From Ixodes scapularis (lineage: Eukaryota; Arthropoda; Arachnida; Ixodida; Ixodidae): 64,000 bases of DNA. This document shows positions 8,985 to 18,700 of the stretch, piece by piece (position 1 is the stretch's first letter; each line of letters begins with the position of its first letter). The notes under the pieces were generated by a model. That model made no database searches and was not told where the DNA came from. It was given only the letters and a program-made list of their open reading frames with translations. The translations under genes and the position numbers were made by a program. The stretch is from contig NW_024609846.1 in the NCBI RefSeq assembly GCF_016920785.2, positions 91,034,888 through 91,098,887 on the forward strand, in the 5' to 3' direction.

Positions 8985-11030
8985 GTGTCCATAATTGACT
9001 CATTAAGCTGTTCCTTTGAAGTGTTTGAACAACTTAGTATCTCCAGTGACGTGAATGTACTCATTACATTTTTTGAAGACTTGGTTAAATCGTGTATCCA
9101 GCGATTTGTGCCACTGAAAACTAAAAAAAGTAACACTGTCAAACCTTGGATAACAAGAGAATTATTACATTTATCGCGACGGGTCGGCAGACTGCGGAGT
9201 GGAAAACGTTGCGCTGACCCAGTAAAGTCTGCTCAGTTTATTCAAGCTAAGGAGGAACTCCGACTAAAAACTAATTCCGCGAAGGACTTCTATTTCCGTG
9301 TTTCCTTACAAAACTTAATAAAATGCAACCCTCGAAAATTCTGGAAATCTATTTTACTAGGCAGCACAACTTCAAACTCGTTTATAATTAACGACGTAAC
9401 TACTATGGACGCGCTGACAATCGCTACAGCGTTTAATACGTACTTTCAGTCAGTATTTACAGTTGATAATTTCGAAGTTCCTCCTTTTACTCATGTTTCG
9501 CAGTCTGCGGTTGACGACATAGATGTGAACGTTTGGGGCGTACTAAACCTGATTTTGAAGTTAGACACTAAAAAAAGTCCTGGTCCTGATGACATTCCTA
9601 ATTCATTTATTGTCAGGTACTCCCAATGGTGCAGTTGGTATCTCACGGTTATTTTTCAGAAATCACTGTCAACGGCCACAGTTCCTTCATCATGGAAACT
9701 CGCAAAAATTATTCCCGTATACAAATCTGGCAACTCACAATCACTGTCAAACTATAGACCAATTTCTATAACGTCACATTCGTGCAAATTATTGGAACAT
9801 ATAGTCTACAGGCATGTAATAGAGTTTCTCGATACTAATAATATTTTATGCGATTTCCAACATGGTTTTCGACGCGGTTATAGTACTATGACACAACTAA
9901 CAGGGCTTGTTCATGATATCAGTCTGTCTCTTGACATCGGTAACCAAGTTGATGCGATATTTATAGATTTGTCAAAGGCTTTCGGCACAGTTCCTCATTC
10001 TAAACTCCTACACAAGCTTAACCTAATTTTAAATAATCATCACCTCGTGAACTGGATATCCAGTTTTCTTTCTCAACGGTCTCAGTTTGTCTACTTTAAC
10101 TCATCCAAGTCTAGTACAGTTGACGTATCATCAGGTGTTCCACAAGGCTCAGTTCTTGGACCGCTACTTTTCTTGTTATACATCAATGATTTGCCACGCT
10201 GTATTTCCACTAAGGTCCGACTTTACGCTGACGACTGCGTACTATATCATGTGATAAACTCCTCCGATGACCATATAACTCTTAACAATTCTTTCGTGAA
10301 TTTTCGTACGTGGTGTAAAACCTGGCAAATGAACCTGAACTTTAGTAAAACGGTTTTTATGACCTTTTCTAGGCGTCCATCACCTTCTGTGTTTAATTAT
10401 TCATTTGACGGGTTATGTTTAGAAAGAGTTTTTGAATATAAATATCTTGGCCTCCTTTTCACGCCTGATTTATCTTGGTCTAAGCACATTGATACGACAT
10501 GTAACAAATCTCTTAAAAGACTTGGATACCTGCGGCGTACCTTGCGTGTGGCACCACAAGATACTAAGCTTTTAACTTTTAAAACTTTGATTCGCCCAAT
10601 CCTTGAATATGGTTCTATTATTTGGTTTCCCTACAAAGAGTCCGATATAAATAAGGTCGAATCAGTACAAAAGAAATCGGTACGTTTTATTTGTCGTCGG
10701 TGTGACAGAAACTTTTCTCCTTCTTCTAATCTTTCCGTGTTAGGCCTAAGACTTCTTTCTGAGCGTCGTGGTATCGAGCGCCTAAAGTCTCTGTATTTCG
10801 TGGTTCACTCTTCACGTTTTGACTCTTTACATAACTACATAAAGTTTCTCGAGCCAACTGCAACTAGGAGCCACCATGAATTAAACATTTGACCTTTTCA
10901 TCCTCGTACTGATATGCTTAAATACAGTTTTTTTCCTCACACCATTGAACGCTGGAATTTATTACCAGGAAACATCCGATCACTACAACCAGATAAATTT
11001 CTGTGTGCCGTTGACAGTGGTCCACAGTGA
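8985..11030 (+). pseudogene. Non-LTR reverse transcriptase with one in-frame nonsense codon
   Basis: An open frame of 635 codons (8985-10892) with the RT landmarks of Jockey/CR1-type elements: KKSPGPDDIP near residue 197, the NYRPIS motif, a DFQHGFRRGYST segment, FIDLSKAFGTV, GVPQGSVLGPLLFLLYINDL and the catalytic YADD near 412, where F/YADD is expected. The frame ends at a TGA at 10890-10892. Beyond it the same frame continues for 45 codons with RTDMLKYSFFPHTIERWN, a well-conserved tail motif of these proteins, up to a TGA at 11028. The first stop lies where related elements commonly have an arginine, suggesting a CGA to TGA transition. Otherwise the frame looks young and little damaged. Confidence 0.85.
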
Positions 11031-11092
11031 TATCCGGACCGTCTCTGTTTAACTCCCACTCCTGCCATAGCCCCAGTGGGGCTGCAGTATGT

Positions 11093-11123
11093 ATAAATAA
11101 ATAAATAAATAAATAAATAAAAA
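11093..11123 (+). repeat. (TAAA)n tail
   Basis: About seven TAAA units form the 3' end of the plus-strand non-LTR element and mark its insertion junction. Confidence 0.9.
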
Positions 11124-11696
11124 TTTCCAGCGCAATTCTCAATTTTGTTGTGTTGATCCAAGCTACAACATTTCGTAAAGTCGAATAAAAATAAAGCCTT
11201 ATTTTTTGCTGTGAGGCTGCTGCTATTAACATCTCCCACTGACCCATCTACGGCCGGAAGATTAATGTCGCAATACACTTTGTACATGCTGAAATCGAGG
11301 TGTTTTTTAGGTGTCTCAAGATGCTCTGCAAAGATAACCTGATCAAACAGGGGTGGAAAGTAGTAACTTCCAACTGGGTAGCCGAAGCCACCACTTCCTT
11401 TGATTCCTATCCATACACACTAAGAATATGTTTCAAGATTAAAACGGCGGTGTGTCGAAAGAGATTCCTCAGCGGCAATTAGTACGGCTCCCCCTGAAGT
11501 TCTGACCAGTGATCACGCAATCCCTATCCTGGCGATACACGTTGTAGAAGTAATTTGAGTCGGGTATACCATGACATAGCCATGTTTCATTGAGACAAAT
11601 AACATCAAGCCTAGTTGTTATCAGGTTTGACATAAACTCATCTGCCTTAGTTCGCAGGACCCTCGCATTTTGATACTAAACACTGAGCTTTTGTGC
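11124..11696 (-). pseudogene. Non-LTR retrotransposon endonuclease relic (host of the nest)
   Basis: Minus-strand reading gives the start of an APE-type endonuclease: YQNARVLRTKADEF near 11665, then LDVICLNETWL near 11610, the motif containing the catalytic glutamate, followed by an NVYRQDRD segment. After frameshifts, pieces of the C-terminal half follow, including DINLPAVDG and HNKIENCAGNF near 11130. At least one stop and several frame changes are present. It is the 5' part of the element whose continuation lies at 8289-8884. Confidence 0.75.
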
Positions 11697-13309
11697 CATT
11701 TACATGGGCTGCTGCTCCTGCACCTTCAACACGTGTGCTGTCAAGTCTACCAACAAACTGGTGGAAGATACTTCCTTGCGGCCCTACATCAGGTCTGTTT
11801 AGCGATGAAAAAGCTTCTTTGTCACAAGCTAGGTGGAATAACGCATATGACGGAAATCGAGTTACTATTTTAAATCAAACAGTCATTTTTTCCTCTAGGA
11901 AAGGCTCAACCAGGGATTCGATATCAGCTACAGACGTGCTCGGGAAATAGTCAGCAAAAGCGTGGACTTACGACACATTTACGAGAGCCGAATAACTAAT
12001 AAGCACGTGCAATATTTCTATTGATAGCTAGTATATTTTTTGTAGCTGTGTGTTTGTTGATTTTTTTCTTAAGTCAGTGAAGTAGCAAGACACACAAAAA
12101 TGGATGACCAAAATGCGAGACATATGCAGGACCAGTCAGCCCACGTGCCACGAGTCGTAGGTTGCGTGAAAAAGATAGCCGAATCCGATCTGACGCCCGC
12201 CTGTCACCACGTCATAGGATTTAAGGAGTTGGTCGAATCCGACCGGACGCCAGACCATCAGGAAGTCACATACTTCGTAAATTTACCCCAATCCGCCATG
12301 GCACCAGCTAATCAAGATGTCGCGTTCTTAAAAAAAGATGGCTTCAGCAAATGACAGCCTCACATGAATCACATGGCAAAATGCAAGCTTATAATGTTTG
12401 GCGGTGAATTGAAATCAGCATCGCACACGTGTACCACAGAATGGCTGACGGATTTTTTGAATCCGACCACGCTGAATATGCGTGGCAATGGAATCTTAAG
12501 CTTTCCTACACGTTCCACGATTCGTCAGCAGTTCCGTCCTTCATATGTTAAGGCCTTTCTGTTTTTCATCTGACGCGGTGTATCAAACGTCAGACGTTTT
12601 CTACCCGGTGACAGATGGTGATAATTTCACAGGAATATATATATATATTAATCAACGCCCACCACAACTGGACCGACTAGGGTGCTCGATGTCACTCCGT
12701 TTAGGATGATGCCTTTTTTTGTACACTTCGATCCCGACAGCTCGCGGTCACAGGGAAACTACGAAGAAATCGCCGAACGCAAACTGCCACCGTAGCACAG
12801 TCAACGTCGAGAATGCTTACACAAAACGTTTCTTCACGCCGCTCCAGAAAAAAAAAAAGCTTTCGCAACAAAATGGTTATAAGCGTACATAAAACAATCA
12901 TTTTCAGGAAAAAAGAAAAAAAAACGCTTTATACTCTTTAGTTTACACGCTTGGTCTGTCTTTTTTATATCACTGGCGACTGTACATTCAAGTTATTTTA
13001 ATCCGTTTGGATTGCTATGGAAGCATCCTGCATTCTGATCATCGCCCCACTCCGACTCCTTGTCTTCGCATCGCTGCAAGACGACGGATTTGCCAATACA
13101 GGTTTGACACGTTGAGTCTTGGGTCTTCCTTTTCGTTTTATTTAATTTACATTGAAGTAAACATAATATAAATACGTACGGCTTCAGGCTGCTTTCCGTT
13201 CGAAAAGTACATGGTTAAAAAAACTCGCGATTTCCTTTTTCTGCACAGGATCTAAAAAAATAAAACAAAAAAAAAAAACAATTCGCTGGCTTTTATCTCA
13301 ACGCTTATG
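11697..13309. other. Unassigned stretch with one repeat-bearing small ORF
   Basis: Apart from the ORF at 12100-12354 nothing is recognised. It includes a short (AT)n run near 12638 and several A-rich runs between 12840 and 13280. Confidence 0.4.
12100..12354 (+). CDS. Hypothetical small ORF with 18-residue repeats
   Basis: 84 codons from ATG. The family is not recognised. The middle holds an exact 54 bp period: GAATCCGA at 12181 and 12235, and CAATCCGC at 12289, giving three 18-residue units with the pattern ESD-x-TP followed by a hydrophobic stretch. A multiple-of-three period with conserved residues suggests coding origin, but there is no signal peptide, splice evidence or known domain. 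A further GAATCCGACC occurs near 12460 outside the frame. It could be an exon fragment or chance. Confidence 0.3.
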   Translation: MDDQNARHMQDQSAHVPRVVGCVKKIAESDLTPACHHVIGFKELVESDRTPDHQEVTYFVNLPQSAMAPANQDVAFLKKDGFSK

Positions 13310-14115
13310 TCGCCATATAAGCCACATTAGTTGCCCGCTACTGACTCGTGGTGGAGGCGCACTTCCCCCAAATACTGGAAGGTTTGCTCTATTGGAACAT
13401 GATTTTTTCAAAGTAGCTACATTAAGCGCCTCTTATTTCAAACACCAGGGTGAATCTCACGAAGTGTTTGGAGAATCATGTAGTAAAAGTGTTTGAGTAG
13501 ATGTTCAAATAATTTTAAGCCATGTAGCTTGTTCGTTGAAGGTTCCTGACGGAAGCGCGCTCCCCCAACAAACTCGTAGGTATTCTCTTTTGGAACGTGA
13601 TTCTTGAAGTAGCCACATTAGGGGCTTCTTATCTGAACAACCAAGGGGTATCTCGCAGAGTTCTAGGGAAATCATGTAGTAGAACTCGTTGAGTGCATGA
13701 TTAAATATTTTTACCTATACAGGTTGCACGCTGCAGGCTCTTCGTGGAGACGCACGTCCCGGAAATACTCGAGGGTTCGCTCTTTTGGAACATGATTCTT
13801 TGGAAGTTGCCACATTCAGCGCCTCGTCCATAAACAACCAGGGCGATCTTACAAAGTTTAACGGGAAATCATGTAGTAAAATTCGGTGTTTTATAACCCT
13901 TCATAACGTTTTAGGCCATATAGCTTGAAAGCTGCAGGTTTCTAGCAAAAACGCACTCCACTAACCCCCCCCCCCCCCTTCTAAAAAAAAACGTTTTTTT
14001 TTTTTTTTGGAATGCGATTGTCTTAGAGTAGTCGCATGCAGCGCCTGTTATCTCTACAACCAGGGCTCATCTTGCAAAGCTCGCAGCGAAATATGTAGTA
14101 CAACACATTGAGTAG
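13310..14115. repeat. Diverged tandem array, ~200 bp units, four copies
   Basis: Four units each contain a TTGGAACATGATT-like motif (13392, 13590, 13785, 14007), then a CACATTA...GCGCCTC segment, an ACAACCAGGG segment and ATCATGTAGTA. Spacings are 198, 195 and 222 bp; the last is longer because of poly-C, poly-A and poly-T runs at 13966-14008. The units are clearly diverged, so this is an old array. No frame runs through it. Confidence 0.8.
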
Positions 14116-14196
14116 ATATTATAACTGCTTTATGTATTCCTTTGGTTCACGAACAGTAAACGACCGGAATAGCCTTTCTAACGGTGGGGACTGTTA

Positions 14197-14505
14197 CCGT
14201 GTTCAGTGTAACGCAGGACCAGAGCCTTTGAACCATGCTTCAAAGCGCGCGCCCGAATGACACCATGACCGCGGGGCGAACGCTTAAAAACATTCTTTAA
14301 AGGCTCCGATATTGCGGTACGCAGAACACGGTAAAGGCTCTGCTACACTCCGACGTCAAGCGCAGCGAACGCAACGTAGCGCAGAACGCTCGTCTTTCAT
14401 TGGCCGGAGAGCGAGAACTCTATATTTGCAAGCAATCCGTGTAGGTTGAGCTACGCCACGTTTGCTACGCTGAACATCGAGTGTAACCGAGCTTTGGCGG
14501 TTTGC
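14197..14505. repeat. Repeat with imperfect inverted arms
   Basis: TACCGTGTTC (14195 onward) and GAACACGGTA (about 14323) are inverted to each other. Inside lies a ~60 bp stretch (CCAGAGCCTTTGAA...GGGGCG) that recurs at 39428-39488. To the right, 14335-14375 and 14456-14500 form a second imperfect inverted pair. Read as remnants of one or two small DNA transposons. Confidence 0.45.
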
Positions 14506-14649
14506 TAAAAGTCGCTATCGTCACGCAGCCATCGTTGTCATTATATCGACTGCCATCTAAATAAACCAATGTCACAATCCAGTATCGTTACACCGCCGCT
14601 GCCGCAATGCATCGAATGAACTTTACCATTTTTTACCACCTGAGACTGG

Positions 14650-15049
14650 GTGGAAGGAACACGACGACGTCTCAAACACAGCTAACCACTTTATTCAGTT
14701 CTCCCTCCTTTTATACATCCTGACCCAACACCGCCACCAAAAAACATTCCAAACAATGGTACCAATGGGACACGCCTTGACTTCGCAGCCACAAAGTTCT
14801 TAAAAAAAGTCACGAACCACTTTGAGTTAACAAACGGTAAACACACAACAAAACATCGGCCGAAGGGGACATTCTCGACCTCGCAGCCACTCTTAACTTT
14901 ACAACAAACGAACAAGCGAACCACACGGAACCGACTGCAGTACGAACCCATCAACCTGTTACACTTTTTTTTTCTTTCTACGTACGCATACATCCGGAAC
15001 AAGTACATGACAAAGGAGGTACCTCTCGCGAAAAACACAAGACCTGTTC
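14650..15049 (-). other. Likely 3' part of a Penelope-like element
   Basis: On the minus strand this follows the GIY-YIG relic and ends with an AATAAAGTGG polyadenylation-like motif near 14690. It holds a stop-free stretch at 14691-15038 without recognisable domain. The assignment rests on position only. Confidence 0.35.
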
Positions 15050-15425
15050 AAATCATATTCGCAGAAAAGCTTTCGCCATATCACTAAAAAGCATAGACGC
15101 CTGGCTTATGCAGTTGCCGATCGACCTAATTTTCACTGTCTCTTTTACAACCCTTTTCACGTCGTTGACTTCTTGTACCGGACCACTTGCCGAGCAGTTT
15201 CTGGATTCTTGTACATGTGTCGCAATTTCGGAATTAGTCGCTTTATATTTACATTTCTTTTGTGCTCAGTCAGACGATCGTTCAAGCATCTTGAGGTCTG
15301 CCCCGTGTACCTAAAACCACAAGTCATCGGTATGTCGTAAACTACACCGGTTTCACAAGGCACAGATTTTTCCTTGTGGCCCTTTTGGCACCTTTTTTTT
15401 TTCTCTTTGAAACGGGGTGAAAAGG
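15050..15425 (-). pseudogene. Penelope-like element GIY-YIG endonuclease relic
   Basis: Minus-strand translation gives the C-terminal nuclease of Penelope-like retroelements: VPCETGVVYDIP (the GIY position), then CGFRYTGQTSRCLNDRLTEH, which holds the YIG-equivalent YTG, the catalytic arginine region and a conserved histidine. After a frameshift a CISQASMLFSD segment follows near 15090, resembling the usual end of these ORFs. The reverse transcriptase is absent: sequence to the right is replaced by LTR element 2. Confidence 0.75.
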
Positions 15426-15436
15426 GGTGAAACGGG

Positions 15437-15732
15437 GGTTGCATTGTCATTGTTTACATCCTATCTATTCGCTGTTATCAAGCCGATAGCAGTTTCCCTG
15501 TTGACGTCACTAGTCGTCAACAGGAAATGTTGCATTGTCATTGTTTACATCCTATCTATTTGCTGTTATCAAGCCGATAACAGTTTCCCTGTTGACGTCA
15601 CTAGTCGTGGCGTTCTCTATATATCTGTGTTCGAAGCAATAAAGGGGGCGTTGTCCCATACTGGCTACCACCGGAGCGTGTCATACTCGCGTCGCGCCTG
15701 GCCGAACGGCGGATGGCAGCTAAGACGCAACA
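15437..15732 (+). repeat. 5' LTR of element 2
   Basis: 296 bp ending CA. The U3 part holds a 91 bp tandem duplication (GTTGCATTGTC at 15438 and 15529). Each duplicate carries TGACGTCA (15502-15509 and 15593-15600). Downstream are TATATA at 15618-15623 and AATAAA at 15638-15643, a plausible TATA box and polyadenylation signal. Confidence 0.92.
15502..15600 (+). promoter_or_regulatory. Paired TGACGTCA palindromes in the LTR promoter
   Basis: Two copies of the CRE/ATF consensus palindrome, 91 bp apart, lie upstream of the TATA-like motif; the same pair is at 19758 and 19849 in the 3' LTR. CREB/ATF binding is known for this consensus; its use by this element is inference. Confidence 0.5.
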
Positions 15733-15733
15733 G

Positions 15734-15751
15734 TGGCGACGAGCTGAACTC
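15734..15751 (+). other. Candidate primer-binding site of element 2
   Basis: One base after the LTR end begins TGGCGACGAGCTGAACTC, complementary to a tRNA 3' end ending in CCA. The tRNA was not identified. Confidence 0.6.
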
Positions 15752-15786
15752 ACTCAACGGGCACGACAAGCAAGGACAGCCCAAGA

Positions 15787-18700
15787 ATGGCAACTGCGGC
15801 CACGGCGTTTCAAGTTCCCTTCTTCCACGACGCAGAAGATAAGTGGGAAACTTATGTTGTTCGAGTTGAAGCCTACTTTGAAGGAAATGCTATTACCGAA
15901 GATAAGAGGAAGCGCGCACTGTTGGTAGCCGCGCTCGGCTCCAGGCCGATTGGAATACTGTGCGGAATATGCGCGCCTCGAAGGGTCAACGAACTGACGT
16001 ACAAGGAAGTTGTCGGCATCCTGGGTCGACACTACGCGCCCAAGGCTAACGAAATAGCTGAAAGCTACAAGTTTTTCAATCGGCAACAGCGGGAAGGCGA
16101 GTCGGTACGAGACTTCATCGTGGAACTGAGGAAAATTGCGGAAAATTGCAATTTCGGAGACAGCTTGGACCGCATGCTGCGGGATCGCATTGTTTGCGGA
16201 GTGCGAAACCAGACAGTTCAACGTCAACTACTGGCAAGGCGAGACCTGACTTTGGCAGAGGCAGAAGATTTAGCTACCGCGGCAGAGGTAGCCACAAAGG
16301 AGGTAAAGAACATGGAAAGCCAGGAGGTGAAAAATGAAGCGGAGCTACACAGAATAGCCGGAAAGTCCCGAAAACAGCCAGACCTGGGAAGGAGGTACAA
16401 TACAAGGAAAGAAGAATGCGAGCGATGCGGAAGCAGTTCACATGCACGGGACGCGTGTCGGCACAGATTCGCCAGATGTTTCCGATGCGGCAGACAAGGC
16501 CATTTCGCGAAGAAATGTGGGGCGCATAATGACGTTGCAACTCCAGGACGACCAATCTCGACGATTGCAGCTGCGACGGCGTCAGAGGGAGAGGACCTGG
16601 ACTTGGCATCAGTGTACACGGTACAACCTCGAACACGGGCACGTTTTGAACCGCCGGTCCGAAGGCAGATCTCCTGGGGGGGAGTACGACTGACCATGGA
16701 AGTCGACACGGGCTCTCCTGTTTGTGTTATTCCCCGTGAAGTGTACAATGAGCACAAGGACCATTGGCCGGCGCTGTCGGCAACCAAGCTGAGTCTCCGA
16801 TGCTACTTGGGACAGCTGCCCATCCTCGGGGAGCTACACATGAGGGCGACCGTCCATGACGTCACGGTGCCGGCTTCGCTCGTGGTTGTGAACTGCCCCG
16901 GACCAAGCCTGTGTGGTCGAGACGTAATCGGCAAACTGAACTTGCTGGACCCTCTGGTGTCAAGCGTGGTTGCAGGCTCAACGAGAAAGCTGGAAGACCT
17001 GCTGTTGCGGTTTCAGGACCTGTTCGAGCCAGGCCTGGGAACCATCAAGGGGCCACCGGTACGTCTTCATTTGAGGGAGGGAGCGGTGCCGAAGTTTATG
17101 AAGGCACGACCTGTTCCATACGCGCTTCGCGACAAAGTGTCAGAGGAGCTGGATCGGTTGGTAGAGGCCGGAGTTATCTCACCTGTAAGCCATTCGGAGT
17201 GGGCAGCACCGATTGTACTGGTGCAGAAAAAGAACGGCTCGATACGCCTGTGCGGCGATTTTAAGTTGACAGCGAACATGGCGTGCAACACAGAGCAGTA
17301 TCCGCTACCTAACATAGCTGATATGTTTGCGTCGTTGCGGGGCGGTTCTTTATTTAGCACCTTAGACCTTAGGGATGCTTACAGCCAGGTGGCATTGGAT
17401 GAAGAGTCGAAGGAATTAACAGTCATCAACACCCATCGTGGCCTTTACAGCTTCAATCGCCTTCCGTTTGGAGTTGCTTCCGCGCCGGCGATTTTTCAGA
17501 GGAAGATGGAGAGCATGCTCGCAGATCTGGAGGGCGTGCAAGTGTACCTGGACGACGTCCTGGTAGCGGAACAACCGGGAACCGACAACCTGAGCAGGGT
17601 GCTGCAACGCTTCCGGGACATGGGTGTCAAGCTTCGGCGATCAAAATGCCAATTTAGGAAGCCGGACATCACTTACCTGGGCCACCAGATCGACAAGGAA
17701 GGACTACATCCAATCGAGAAAAACTTGGAGGCCATCCGAGATGCACCGACGCCGTCAAATGTGAGCGAACTTCGCTCCTTCCTCGGGCTTCTGACGTATT
17801 ATCACCGATTCTTGCCCAATATGTCGACGCTGCTAGCACCGTTATACGAGCTGCTCGGCAAGGATCAAAGGTGGAATTGGGGACCAAGGCAAGATAAGGC
17901 CGCCAAACAGGCCAAGGCCGCGCTGCTGACATCACCGGTCCTGACATTTTTTGACCCTGAGAAGCCACTGCGACTGGAATGTGACGCGTCCCCAACAGGA
18001 GTGGGCGCCGTCCTATCGCACAAGATCCGGGGTGTCGATACACCGATAGCTTTTCGGTCAAGAACATTGACCTCCGCCGAAAAGAACTATTCGCAACTAG
18101 AAAAGGAGGCACTTGCGTTGATCTTTGGCGTAATCAAGTTCCGTGATTATTTACTAGGACGCCAATTCGTATTAGTCACGGACCATCAACCACTTGTGGG
18201 TCTGCTTCGAGAAGACCGGCCTGTCCCGCTACTGGCGTCTGGACGGATTCAAAGGTGGGCTCTGCTACTCAGCGATTTTCGGTACAAAATAGAATTTCGA
18301 CCCGGCAAACAAAACGGAAACGCTGACGCGCTGAGTCGATTGCCACTTCCACGGCAAGGACCACCAGTGGAAGAAGACCTCCCGGAATTTGTGCTGACGT
18401 TGCACCGCGTAGACGAAGCATTTATGTCCGCGCAGCGGCTAGAAGACTTGATGAAAACAGACGATACGTTGTTGCAGGTCATCAAGTACGTGCAGAACGG
18501 CTGGCCTGCTAGCCTTCTGAAGAACCAGACAGAGGTACAGCCTTATTTTTCCCGGAAGCTCGAGCTGTCTACGTGCCGCGGGTTACTTTACTGGGGCCGG
18601 CGCCTCGTGATTCCGACACGGGCCCGCCCGGACATCCTCAAGCTGCTGCACGAATCTCACCAGGGGGTATCAGCCATGAAGAGAAATGCGCGGTCGTTGT

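Larger units (their letters stand above)
8890..11123 (+). mobile_element. 5'-truncated non-LTR retrotransposon with (TAAA)n tail
   Basis: A plus-strand element consisting of the endonuclease-RT linker, reverse transcriptase and C-terminal region, ending in a 3' TAAA tail. No endonuclease precedes it, so it is 5'-truncated as is usual after target-primed reverse transcription. Its left border is approximate: the minus-strand host element is recognisable up to about 8884 and resumes right after the tail. Target duplications could not be fixed. Confidence 0.8.

Noticed and set aside
14691..15038. 115-codon minus-strand frame as an independent gene
   Set aside because: Low-complexity basic/hydrophobic composition and a position next to the Penelope-like relic make a 3' untranslated part more likely.
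16224..16787. Minus-strand frame of 187 codons
   Set aside because: Antisense to the Gag-Pol frame of element 2; no domain, and codon pattern is explained by the opposite strand.
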